From Cardinalis cardinalis (Eukaryota > Chordata > Aves > Passeriformes > Cardinalidae), in assembly GCA_014549065.1 (NCBI GenBank), contig JACDOX010000018.1, positions 6,866,151-6,930,150 on the forward strand: DNA of 64,000 bases. Direction: 5' to 3'. The notes under the pieces were generated by a model, which was not told where the DNA came from, ran no database searches, and saw only the letters and a list, made by a program, of their open reading frames with translations. Position 1 is the first letter of the stretch. The number at the start of each line of letters is the position of its first letter. Shown here piece after piece: positions 23,170-36,400 of the stretch. The position numbers and the translations under genes are program-made.

Positions 23170-26100
23170 TAAAAATACTAATTTGTCTCCTAGATGAATT
23201 ATGTGTAATATATTTTTAAAAAACCAACAAAACCAAGCAAAACAAAACCAACTAAAGAAAGATGAATGCATAGCTTCTTGTTAAGCCAGATCTAAGAGTT
23301 TTTAAAAATACAAAATAATTTGTCGTTCACAGAATTCACAGCTTAGGGTTAAGTTGCTGGGTCAAAATGGCATCCACTCAAAACCATTTGATTTTGGCTT
23401 TTGGAATTTTTAAGTGCTTTTCTATTTAATTTAATCTTTGTTTCCAAATGAAATGTTTGCTTGGATGAAAGAACTGATTTTTAAGCCAAATTTATTTGCA
23501 AATTTGGCACAAAATTAGGATTTTTTTAAATGTCCTGAAGTATATTTNTACACTATTTTTCAAAGGCAAGTTATTTCTTCAGATGTAATGANAAATCCTG
23601 CACTTCTGTACTGAAAATGAAAGATATTCCTACTTGTGGAATTAAATATAATGTTTTTTGTTGTTTCATTAGCTAGTAATGTAGTTCTGCATCAAGGTCA
23701 CAGGAAGATTATGCATCCTAATACTTTAAATGTGCAAGGATTTAATGACCTGAATAATTTAGTCTTGGATACTGCTTTTATTTATGTGTAAATTCAAGAT
23801 CACTTAAGTGTGAAGCCAGCTGTAAATAAAATCTTTATAGCTGGAAAAATCTTTTAAAGTGTGCTGTAGAATTACCTCTTATTTAAGTAGCCACAAGTTG
23901 TCTAAACTCATAATTGGAAAAGATTTTGCTTTTTCTTTCACATAAAGAAAAGTCACAAAGCTATTTTAATTCACTTTTTTTGAGAAATGAATGGTGAGGT
24001 TTTGATATAATTTCTTAAATGTAAAATGCTGTTAAATTGTGAATATTATAAAGTGCTGTTTGAATAATGTGTAGAAAAAAAATTAAAGCAAAGACAATTT
24101 CATTCATCGTCATAATCTCATGCTTCCGGGAATAAAGAGATCAAGAGATCTTGGATCAAGAGATAATGTTTGTCTCTTCATCTAGATTGTACAGGGGGGG
24201 ACTCTGAAAANATCCTAAATGGAATTACTATGAATATCATGTTGCTACCAGTTAAGAAGGATGCCTGATTACAGTACAGAGCAAGAGGTGTCCAACCTCT
24301 GTGTATGCAGTTCCAATGGCTCCCACAGGGAATTAAAAGGTGAGACAAGCTTAGTTAGGTTCAAAAGAACTCACTGGTGTTTCCATTTGGCTATACCACT
24401 CACTGTATATCCAGATTTCCACTTTAGATTTTGGAGAATATTCATGNTTTTGACTGGAAACATATATCTGACAGTAAGATCATGGAGACTTTGCATAGAG
24501 CAGGAGCAGAGCATAGACACAGGAACATGGAATTCAAGTCAGCTCCTACAGTGTCAGCAGCACTAAACTCCTGGAAAAGAGCTGCCAGAGCTTTACAGCC
24601 TTTGTCATCATCACCAGTCTAACACACACTAATAGATCTGGGTCAGGGAACAGACTGCATGCTGCCTTGAAAAGCTTTGGGGTTTTTTCAAATATCTGTC
24701 AAAAGATTGATGTCTAGGAATATTCTGTAGAAACTGTACAGGATTGCTGCACATAGTAAAGTGTCTCTGGAGGCTGTTAAAAGAGCTCATTGTGACCTCT
24801 GCTATACAGAGCCATTTCAAAAGCTTGATCAATCTCTCAAAGCATGCCAAAATAGCTTGAAGTTGTTCTTTATTCAACTGTCCTAGAAATCGAAGTCAAA
24901 ATATATTGATAAAATTGAACTGTTAAACAGAAATACTTTGCTTTATTTGAGAAAATGAGTCAGGTGGAGAATATTACCTTTAGTGATGTCAGCAGGGGTA
25001 AGACCAGAAAGAATATCGGTATGATTGAGTGTATAAATGCTTCTTTGGAGTTCACTGCATATTTATGCATGCTTNTTGTCTGTTAATAAGGTCCTGCAAT
25101 GAACATATGAACTCTCTGAGTTATTGCTAGGATGGAGTGACTGAGTGAAAACAATCTGAGAAGCTGTAAAATAGCTATCAGACCACTCTTATAAGTTAAT
25201 ATCTTTGCCTTATCCAAGAAACTGTAGTGATCATGCAGATTGGTGTGAATTAATGAATTTATAAAGGTTTCTTTCTATATCAGTAGCTGCAAAAAAAAAT
25301 AAGAGAAAGAAAGGTATCTTTATGGAAATATTCAGGTTTTATTATTTTCTTTTTTATTNCCAAAATTTCAGACAAGTTCTGCAAATGGTTTTTGGGCTCA
25401 GCACAGTCCTGTACAATGAAGCCAAAATCAGAAATGCCCATTGGAAAATGAAAAGCAAAAGAAAGAGTAATTGCTTTCTAACATCTTTGATGGCTTACAT
25501 GGAGTAAACTCCTCACCTTCAAGCAAAGCATGACACACAACTGAGTGAAAAAAGTAACAGTGAATTTCAGGAAGAGAGCAGTCAAAACTGGATTGTCCAT
25601 TAGCTATAACTTTTAAAGCTCTGCTGCATCCAACTTGAAGGAAAATTGTTAATAATGAAAAAGAAAAAAAAATAATCAGGGGGTGGTTTTTGTCAGTTTT
25701 AGTCCTAATTGCAACAACCTCTATCTTGAAAGTGATGCTTTGCATGATTGGTTCCATTATGTCTAGTACTGAGAGGCTGAATACTTTCATCTGCATAATG
25801 CTGTGATGGAGTATAATTAGAAAAATGCTATTTTGAGTCAGAAGAATCTTTCTGTGGCCCTACCCATCCCAAAACTATTGTCTCATTAAGGAGCTGAAAA
25901 TTCTATTGTGTCATCAGCAGTTCAACTTTTGTTATATTTGACCAAGTGAGCTAAAACATAGTGAAATAAAGTAGCATATTGAAACACTTTCCTGAACATT
26001 CTTTTAATATAGTCATCCCAGAAGGTGTAGCCTCCTAAACAGTTCAGAGAGGGCATTTGCAGTTATAAAAACATTGTGGCCCAAGTCCTTATTGTTTGAG

Positions 26101-29100
26101 AACATCTTCAAGGACCTTACAAGAATAATTTTTTGCTGGGATTAACTACTCTGTAGTTGTTATTAGCCATTATTTAACTNTTTCATAAGTCCAATCCTGG
26201 TTATGTGATCTTGCTGTGAATGAGTTCCTAGTTTATTCACAACATGGGCTGCTATGTTCTGCCCTAAGGGCTAGGGAACACTTAGGATGTCACTTCCTGG
26301 GCCTTGTGCCTGAAAGGAGGATATCTGTGCTATGGCTTATATGGTGAATAAAGGCACAATGCAGCTGCAAACAGCTGAACAACTCAAATGAGGAAATCAC
26401 TCTTGAAATATAACATAGATATAATTACAACATCTTTCTAGAGCTAACACTTTTGATAACCTTCTTGGGAAAATAAGGATCAGATGTCCTTATCTGATTA
26501 CAGTAAATAACCTACAGGCATCCCAGTTAAGCAAATTACCATCCCAATTAAGCTGCAGTTCTTGCTGATAAGTATCATTAGGTTTAATTCCATTCCTTGG
26601 GAAATGTCCTGATTAAGGCCATTTCTCAATTTAGTGGTATGTAATCTAATAGTTATAGGAAAAAAAAGTGACATTTGAAGCAGAAACGTGAAAGAAAAGC
26701 TGAATAGATTGGAATATGAGCATAGGTTTGGATGAAATGCATCACAGCAAGCTCTAAGAAACCAGATGAAATATTGCCACAATTGCTTCAGTTGGTTTTG
26801 ATATCTCACAGAGAACACAAGAGTGAGTCTGATGAAATCTACTTCTTTTCTTAAAGATAGTATCAGTTTGACGTAAAAAAAATCAAATGCCTCATCATAG
26901 GGAAAAAAATTAGAAGATGGGGAGAAAAAAAAATATTATCTTCTTGGAAAAGAAGCTTCTCATAGGAACCCAGATTATTTGTTGCTGAGGAATAATTTCT
27001 TGTTTAAATAAGATTGTTATTGATAGGCTATACAGGGAGCATGTTTCACCTGGTGAAAATGTGGGAAGTAGAAGAGCAAGTTCAATCAAATATATTGCAC
27101 TACAGCAAAGCTGGATCTCCCATATTCAATTCAACAGTGCCTATTTATTATGATATTATACACTAATGTGTAATAAGGAGGTGAGGGATTATGTGAGGAA
27201 TTGCATTTTGCCATGGGGGAGGCAGAAGGCAGCCAAATGCACAGGAACCTCCCTGCAGGGTGTAGTGCTATCGGGGGGACTGGGGCTGGCTGGTGATCTC
27301 TAACCACTTCTCTAAGCCCTTTTTGAAAATTGCCAGAATGTTAAAAGGGAATGCATTCAGTACAGCTAAAATGTTCTACCTCTAAGAATTCTCTCTTTAT
27401 GCTGAGAGCATTACAGATGAGCAGCTTGTCATTTTTAAAACACCAAGCAAATGTCCTAGAAAAACTGCTAGGATTTTTTTCTGCTGTGGCAGTAGGGACA
27501 GAGGGATTTTCTAAGTTCTGGTCAGTCCCCTGCTCCAGAAGGGATAATACCAGTTCAGGTTGCTCAGGACTATGCCCTGACAGCAAACAGGAAAAAGAGC
27601 TGGTAGAAAAAGATCTGTGAAGATACTTTAAAAGCTATCAAACTCCAGAATCCTCTTATACTATTAGAAGACATAAACCCTATTTTCCCTTTAATTTGTG
27701 TTCTTATTGAATCTCTAAAATATTTCAACAGATTTTTTACCCCTGTCCAAGGTCTTTTTATTCCAATGGGTATTTTAAGTTGGGTAAAGGCTTTCCTTAG
27801 GTTGGGAGACTCTGGATATAAAAAAGTATTAACATATAAGATAAGCTTAGCCTGTCATCTGTAATATAAAATCTAGAATTTTCTGCACTCCAAGAAGGAT
27901 TTGAATACTTTTAAATATTTTCTTTTTAAATTGAGGTTTCTGTGTTTAACATGCTGTTCTTTCCAAAGCCTTCCTGGAAGAATAGAGCCCCTAGAAAATG
28001 TACTGTACTACATAAAATTAGTGGTAAATGATGGGGGAAGGCCTGTGCTTTTATGTAATAATGGTGCCTGTAATAGTNCAGTGTCCAGAAATGCATCTTC
28101 CATTACAGATGACAATAGTTACACAATCAGCAAAATACTTGATACTTCCAGGGACCTACAGTGCAGCACATGAAGTATAAACTCAATATTTTTCTGATAA
28201 TTAGAATTAAAAAATCAAAAAACTGCTTGTAAATGGGAATCCAATTTCACAGGCAATCTCAGCAATTGTCAAAGAAGGGCTCCTGCACAGGGTGGCACAA
28301 TCAGAAAGGAAAATACAATCAAATCTATCACCACAGATACCTTTCTGCAGGACGTGACACACTAAAAAGGTCATTATGCCCATCACTACAGCCTAACATT
28401 TTGCAACAGTGTGATTCTCCTTGTTTGTGAAGCTTATGCTAAACAGAAAGGGAGCAGGGAGTTGGCTGTTATTTAAAGCTGACAGCCAAAATAACCCTCA
28501 GTGCTCTGCCTTCAACTTCAAGTGACTGAATGCCCATAGGCATTGCTTGAGGGATATAACTGCATGGTGTGTGAGTAGATACCAAGGCTGATAGTCCTAG
28601 GTGCGATCCAGCCTTGCCCTTTTCACTCATGGTCTCACTCATAGCTGCATTTGTTTTTTAACAGTGGGTTTAAGCAANCATACTTCAAATCCACTCCTTT
28701 TACAAAAATAAGACTTATTATTCAAAAAAAGGAAATCTGAAATTTTACGAAGCCTTTAAATACCACCTTTAAATACCCCGTCAAACTGAATGCTTTATAA
28801 GTAGTCTACATGTGTGTACTTTCCATAACAAAAACCCAAGTGACTTTCTACCCTTCATAAAATTCCAAATGTTGGTATCACCTTTTTGCTGCAATCAGAA
28901 AACATTCATCTAAACAAAGCTCAACTTAATTGCTGTTAACTTCTGAATTCTACATTTATTCATTTATNTATTCATTTTATAAAGAGAAATGAAAGCATTT
29001 TGGTTTTGTTTTTAGTGCTGATGCCAACTGATAGGCAATTTGTCAGTTTAAAATAAAACCATCCCCAAGCAGTGCTGAAAAACTGCTAATGGTTTAAATA

Positions 29101-30011
29101 ATCAAGCACATTCTAAGTCTCTGAGGGCACTGGAACTAGATGAGAAAGAAGCACAGGATCTTAAAGTAGCACAGTACTCTATAGATTAGGGAGGTATACT
29201 GAGAAANTGACAAAGACTTTTTGGTGCAAGCAGTAAAATATATAAAAAAATAAAAATTAAAGAAGTAAATTGAACAAAAAACTTAAACCATTGTTTTCTA
29301 AAGCATGAAAACTATAGCATGTATATATCTATTATAATGGGAAAATTAGGTTGTGTTTTCAAATCCACCTGAGTATCATTAAATTTTTAGACTTGGATAA
29401 TTGCTTGTCCCTGCCTTTCACAAATATTGAATATCAATACCATGGCCCTAGAGAGCTCCACCTGAATGCTTTAGGGAAAAGGGGGCTAATAATCCTTAAC
29501 TGAAATAATTAGGCAAATACTTAAAGGAATAGATTGTCACTTAGTGTCAGGATAAAATAATGATTTATTAAATAAGTTGTACTAAGGGACTGACCCACAC
29601 AATTATTGCATTTGGAAATCATGTTCCTAATGTTAAACAATCTTCTGCTGACTGCTAGGGAAAAAAACAAGAAAGGAAAACAAAACAAGTTTTGAGCCTG
29701 GTGCACTTAAATTTAGCNAAATTAGACCTTTTGGGGTATAAGAAAAAGCATGGAGTTGTCTCTACAGTTCTATTTAAGAGTATAAGTTGTAAATATAGAG
29801 GCGTACTGACCAGTAAGAACTGTTACAAAGTAGAAGGGCTATAAGATGAAAACAGTGAAAAAACCACAGCTTTATGGAAGATCAGTAGTATTGGTGTATT
29901 AAAATACATAGTCCCTGAGGGATGGAGAAACCATTCCAACCTAATCACCACCTTCCCTCATTATATCTGCCAAAGGAGATTAGGAGTTAAGGCTGCGTTT
30001 TTAAAAGATTT
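23170..30011. other. Unassigned AT-rich non-coding DNA
   Basis: There is no supported gene. The longest frame is 122 codons on the minus strand (25428-25796), without domain motifs. Slightly GC-richer patches at 26235-26370 and 27200-27310 could be decayed repeats; the first contains GTGAATAAAGGCAC, which resembles an LTR polyadenylation region, but I find no matching termini. A 15-bp-period repeat of GATCAAGAGAT lies at 24139-24164. Confidence 0.5.
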
Positions 30012-30492
30012 TAGGGTTCCCTGTACAGGAAGGACATCAACCTATTGAAGTGAGAGGAGGCCACGAAGGTGAACAGAGGAATGGAGCACATCTCCTNTTG
30101 GATAAGTTTAATAGAATTGGGTTTGTTCAGCCTGGAATGGAGAAGGCTTCAGGGTGACCAAACTGTGGACTTCCAGTAACTGAAGGGAGCCCTCAAGGAA
30201 GACAGAGATGGACTTTATACAAGAGCATGTAGTGACAGGACAAGGGGAATTATTTCAAACAGAAAGAGATTTAGGTTAGATACTAAGAAGTTCTTTACTG
30301 TGAGGGTGATGAGGCCTTGGAACACGCTGTCTGAGAAGTTGTGGCATCCCATCCCTGGAAGTGCTCAAGGCCACGCTGGATGGAGCTCTGAGCAACCTGG
30401 TCTAGAGTAAGGTGTCCCTACCCATGGCAGGGGNGATGGAACAAGAAGTTTGTTGTCTCTTCCAACCCAAACCNTTCTCTGATTCTATGATA
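30012..30492 (+). mobile_element. CR1 LINE 3' end (5'-truncated)
   Basis: The segment follows the CR1 3' region in order: AGAGGAGGCCACGAAGGTGA, TTGTTCAGCCTGGAATGGAG, GTAGTGACAGGACAAGGGGA, AAGAAGTTCTTTACTGTGAG, GTGGCATCCCATCCCTGGAA, AAGGTGTCCCTACCCATGGC and the terminal TTCTCTGATTCTATGAT. The 3' terminus with the ATTCTATGA motif is intact, while the 5' side is truncated, the usual product of target-primed reverse transcription. It carries no RT coding sequence. Its divergence is moderate, so it is younger than the copy at 47.0 kb. Confidence 0.97.
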
Positions 30493-33400
30493 AGGTTAAT
30501 CTATTAGAACCCTTGTACTGAGCAGAGGGATTCAGGAAGTTAGCCAACTGAAAAGCATTAACAAGAGGGATGGCACTGAACTCATGTCCTCGTTGTGCTT
30601 GTAGGCATCTGAGCAAATATTGTTAGGAGAGAAATTCTCCTGGGATCCTTTCCTAAGGTTTGCTCTAATTATGTCTAAAAGACAAGAATAGGATTTAATC
30701 TTTGAATATAAAGTGGAAATGAGAGATGAAACCATCAGGCTCAGATAAAACTCTTGAGGAACTTGACAAAGAAATAAGAGATCTGGGTTCTATCTTTTTC
30801 TCATTTTCGAGAGTTTATAGCCATGTTTCATTAGAGAAAACAAATAAGTCTGGTGATCAGTCCCATAGTACACTATTGAGAAGTCAAAAATGCAAGTCCC
30901 ACAGATTGCATCTTATAAAGCAGGGCAAATAGAAATGTTAGAACTGAGTTTGGTTTCTGGTCTCAGTTTATCTTTAATCCAGAAATTACTACAAAATCCT
31001 CTCTAGGTGTTTTTATTGCACAAAATAAGCAACTTCAAAGCCAGAGATCCAAGAAAAAGTAATTTATTTGTTTTTTGTCTCCTCTTATATAACTGTTAAC
31101 TTGAAGGTAATGATTTTGTAAAAATGTTCTGAATAATAAACTTTGTTGTTATGCAATGTGCTCAATTGCCTTTCCTCATAGGGAAGCAAATGATTATTCT
31201 CTACTGCCAGAGAATATTGGAGAGTGGAGAATCCTTTTCTCCTGTATCATCTGGCATGCAGAAATTTTCTGGTGCAGAGCTGCTTTCTNGTTCTTCTAGA
31301 TGAAACTAATAGAAAACTTTATGCAATTCTAATAGTGACATGATCATATTTCATACATTTGTATCTGGTTTTCAGAAGCATTAGCATGGGAACATGTATT
31401 GCCAACTTATCCTCTCATCAATGGTTTTGTTCAGCTTCCTCTTTTTTAGAGGCAATGTCATTTCAGGGCCCTTGACAGCTAAATAAGCATGTATTACATT
31501 TAAATAACAACACTTAAAAACTGATTNTTTTGTCACTATCCTCAAAAATTAAAAACTAATTCTTTTGTCACTGTCTTCATATTTCGTGGGATTTTTCTTA
31601 ATGTTTAATATAGGAGCAAAATAGGTNTTTGTTTGCTCCTCAGATTCCGAGCTGAGCGCAGCTGTCACTTCCCTCCCTTGCCCTCCCTGGTCATCATGAC
31701 TGAACATTGTACCTTTCCATCCACTTGGCCGCCCTAGCAATTTACTTTTACCCTATGTGACCCACAAAACTCTTTCATTAAACAATAGATAAGTGCTTTT
31801 TTTGTTTGTTAATTAGATGCATACTCCAAATTATTCATTTCTGATNAATGTTTGTAGAGTTTTACACAGCGTTATAATAGAATTATCCAAGTTCCTCACA
31901 CACAAAATAGATGTTCTTACTGTATTTTATAGGTTCATTATTTCATTTTGCNCTACAACAGCTAATGAATTTAGTACACAAAACACTGTTGACAGGAACA
32001 ATTTTNATGTGTTTTTCCACTCTTTTCCTTAATAACACCAGAATGTCGTCTTAAGCACTGTAACTTTTTTCCAGTCCTTTTATGTAACATATGAAGATAA
32101 ATTGAATACCCTAAATGGCAAATCCCCCTAATGGCAAAATTTATTGTAGTTTCCCTCACATGTTTTAATGGGAAACTTTACCTGGAAAATCATGCATAAA
32201 TTATTAGCCTTTTTTTAAAACTAGCTAATGAGAAATTTCTCTCNGGGCATTAAATATGAATGATTGTCCTTTTTTGTTTATCATTTAATGTTCATGTTCT
32301 TTCCACCTTTTAAGTTATATCTGTTTCACATAGTAAGCATAATAAAACAATGTGCAAAACTTCTAAGGATATTATGGCTAAGCCTGTGAGCTGTACCAGT
32401 GAGGTTTTACTGCTTGTAAGATTTGAAAAAGCCCTGTCTAGGGGACACAGGCTTGAACCACATGAACAAGCTGAGGTTAGTGTTAGTTCAGAAATTTCAA
32501 TCATACACAATTTTCCACTTAGGCTTAGGTAATGCCTTTGAAAGAGTATACTACTCAGTATCTGATTCAACATCTAATAATTTTCTTTATGTTTGGTTGT
32601 TTGGTGAATGTGAATCTTTCCTAGGCATATATTTTACCAATTTTATTATGACTTAAGAACAAGAGATAAGAATGAAAACTCATTGTATGAAGTAGCTAAC
32701 AAGGAAACATCACAAGTAAAACCATAAAACTAAAAGAAATTTTAAAAATATGGCAAACTTGAAGAACTAACGTAGAACCCCTTCCTCAAATACTGAGCTA
32801 GTTCTTTCCTTTATTAGTTNTTTTTGGGTTTCGCCTCTATCTCTTCATTGAAAGTGTTTTCACACCCATTTAATGAATGTGTATTTTAGTTTGTTTTATT
32901 GTATTTTTTACTTAAAATCAACTCTTATCTACACATCTTAGTCTAGTCCCACTGGCAACTTTGGCAATTAGATTTTCCATGGCCTCCCTAAATCTGCTAC
33001 AGTTACATCTGCTTGTACATGGTTTACTGTGGCATCTCATATCAATGAGAAGGGCATGGGTCAGAAGATAAGTTGGACTATGCCAAAAGTCAGAATATAC
33101 TCTTTGAATGTAAACTTATGACTATTCAAATCAATTACATCATTTACTAATCCTTCAGTAAATAGATACTTGATGAAGCAGTGGAAAGTTAAGATCCCTT
33201 CTGAATGAACTGTTGTGAGTGAACTGTTTTACAATTAACTGTATACTAATATATTGATGAGTAGTCTGTGGGCAGCTGCTAAACCTGTTGCTACCATTAA
33301 CAATTGATCAGTTTTAGCCCTAGCCTTTGTAAAGCAATCCTATCTCCCATTGCTCTGGACATGCTAATACAAATTTAGCCCCACTGATGTAGGTTTCCCT

Positions 33401-36400
33401 CTTTCTTGGGACAAACATGGAGTCCTGGTCTACCTTTCCTCAGACAGGAGGCATAGACAGAAATTGACAGCTGTCGCATTTGCCTCCTTTTGGGTTTTTC
33501 CCTTGGAACAGATACATTAAATGGATATCCTCTCCACTTGGCAAAAATTATCTGGATTGTCAGGAGGATGTATTTAGCTTTGTGTTTTTTAAACACAATT
33601 TTGTTTTTTCCATGCTGGAACTGAAATGCAGCCTTCAGAGCACAGAACTCTATAAAACGTTGGCAAAAAATTCTACAGGCACTACTATACTTAAAAGATA
33701 TATTTAATAGTAGAGCTCTTAAGTAGATAGTATGATTTGGGGGTGGGACAGTGATGGGTGGATAGGAGATGTGTGGTGCTGTCATCTAATACTGGCAATA
33801 AAAACATTTTAAAAAATTTATTGCATCTATCTAGTTTTATTCTCTGAGACTTTCTGTGATTCATCCAAGAAAAGCACAATATTTTCTTCTGGTTTTGATA
33901 TTGAAGTATCAGATTCTTTAAGCCTGCCTTGCTCCTCTAAGGAGAAAAAGTATAAAGTATTGTGAAATTTAAATAAATATGTGGAGTCCTTATTTGACTA
34001 ATACTGAGAAACATTGAAGTCTTAAGTCACAAAGATCCTAGCAAACAATCCTGTAGTCAAATGATCAAAAGTAAAGTAGAGAACTAATACATTACGTTGT
34101 TATGGCAACTGAATATTTAGATTTAATTTTATGTAAGCAGAACTTCAAGGATTATCCTGGGCAAATACAGTAAACATATTTGCAAACAATTTAAATATTC
34201 CCATCCAGATATTCTATCTCTAGTAATCATCAGTTATGTTTACTCTAGAGTTATTTAATATTCTGGATTCCCAATGACTTCACCATTAATCTGGTTCTAT
34301 ACAATTTTATAGTATGTTTTTGGCAGCTGAATAGTCATCTTTGTTGTCCAATCTGATTTCAACTAGTTCTGGTTTTAGGTTTTATTTTTCTCTACTGCAG
34401 CTGTATGTTATTTTTCCGCTTCTTTGGCTGTTTCTTTAAACAATAGCAATTTCCTTGTCATCTGTAGGCTAAACTGCCTTTTTTTTTTGCCAGATAATCA
34501 GTGTAAAGTTCTTTTATTCCTCCCCTTTTTTCTTACACCAGTAGCAATCTGTGTTGCCTCTGAACAATTTATGGCAGTATATGTGAACTGAGGATCCATC
34601 TCAATGTGGTTGAGATTGTTCTGTGCTGATGTATTTATAAAGAAGCCTGTCTTTATAAGGAGACTCTGGTTTTCACTTAGGTTCAATTCAGGTTCTCAAA
34701 GCAGCTGTTTTTCCTCCAATTATACAAGGTATTGAGCAAATGCTGAACATACTTAGTGTGCAAAGAGCACTGGTCTTTTCAATGAAAGAGGAAATCAGAT
34801 AAAATATGATTTTTATATGCAGCCTTCAAAATTGCTTTTGTTTAATATTATATCTCTATCTGCCTTTTCCATTATCAGTGACACATTTAATATGAAAATG
34901 CATTGCAAATGTAAACAATCACTTGATTTTTCACAGAAAAGCTTATTTTTCGCAGAAAATTTGAAATAACTGCTTTCTAATATATTGTTTTGAAGCTAGT
35001 AACTTAATGTACTAATGCAACTGCATTTTCTAAACAGTGATTGGCTACTTTATTAGTGTTTGTTTCAAAAAGAGCAAAATTTAACCACCCTTTACTGTTA
35101 ATCTTCATTAATGTGTGCAGGATCTCATTCTTTTATTCAGTTTTACTGTCTCAACTTCAGTAGTGCTTCTATTTCTCGCTTAAGAACAATTTTTCCACTT
35201 ACATAAGAAAAAATAATGGAAAAGAAACTTGGAAGAAAAATCACATTGTTTTCTATGTGCATTAGGAAAAGTGATAAACANAGTCATTGAATATATTTGC
35301 AAATTTTCCTCTAGGGCAAAGTATACTTGAGCAGAACACTTTTTTTCAATATTTTTTCTCTGCAGTAGGGAGGAAAAACTATTATACAGTCTACTTTACA
35401 GAGCTAGGGAAGTGTGGGTCTGCCAATTAAATTGGTTTACAGGTATGCAGGCAGAAAGAAACATCTCATCCAAACCAAGGAAGGAAAGAACTTGTTGCTG
35501 AAAAAATAACGAGCAATACCTCCAAGGAAAAGCAGAGTTCATTATGCCTTGTTTCACCCTCAAATAGCTGAAACAAATAGTTGGAATTCCTACGTAAGAT
35601 TTTCTTATCTGATAAAACAATATTCAATAGTCTTGCAACAGATTGTTTTTACATGTAACACTTGTAAATCATAAATATGAACCACCAGGAGGGTAGCTGC
35701 TATAATGTTAGCTGTGCTATACTTGCAGCTATGTTATAATAAATAGAGCTGAAATAGTCTCAAATTGACTTCTATTTGATAGTCATGAGACTTTTTTCCA
35801 TAAGAGACAAGTTATTTTCATTATGTGTTATATAGTCTTTCAACGGCACATCAATGTTTGGTGGTTGTAGCTTCCAGCATGTGGCACACATAAAATAAAG
35901 CACACTGCTTAAAATTATTTGGGCACTTCATGTTGCTGAAATGTTTATGTTTTCAAATGTGACTGCCTAATATACATATTATATAATAAAAGGCTAGATT
36001 CATTTTTTTATGTTAAGAGATCGGAATTTTTGTGATCAAATATGTGTTTTATGTAAAACTCCAGAGTTACACTGGCACTTTGCTATCATAAGGCTAATGA
36101 AACACTAAGTAGGATCATAGTATATATGTTACGCTTATAGATGTTTATAACTTAATTTCAAATTGTTAGGGCCTTGTTTCAATATTTTTGGATTTATGAT
36201 TTATCGTGGGAACTCTGTTAGATGAAATCAATGAACCATATAATCTACCATCAATGGTAGCCATTGCTAGACATGCATATTAAATAGAAGAAAAAATTCT
36301 AGTGGGTAATTGGAAATAGCTACTTCAACTACAAAGATTCTTCATATTCTCAGCACTTAGTAAGTATCTTAAATAGCATGAATTTATACTCATTAAAATT

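Noticed and set aside
23328..23360. CACAGAATTCACAG resembling a CR1 3' terminus on the minus strand
   Set aside because: The match stops after the first few bases and the expected ggttggaaggg block does not follow convincingly.
26190..26385. GC-richer patch with GTGAATAAAGGCAC suggesting an LTR end
   Set aside because: No TG...CA boundaries with matching target duplications could be found, so an LTR call is unsupported.
30760..30840. AGAGATCTGGGTTCTATC resembling the MIR 5' half
   Set aside because: Only one block matches and the downstream SINE blocks are absent.
33375..33785. 136-codon minus-strand frame
   Set aside because: No recognisable family, no convincing splice or promoter context, and low-complexity ends; consistent with chance.
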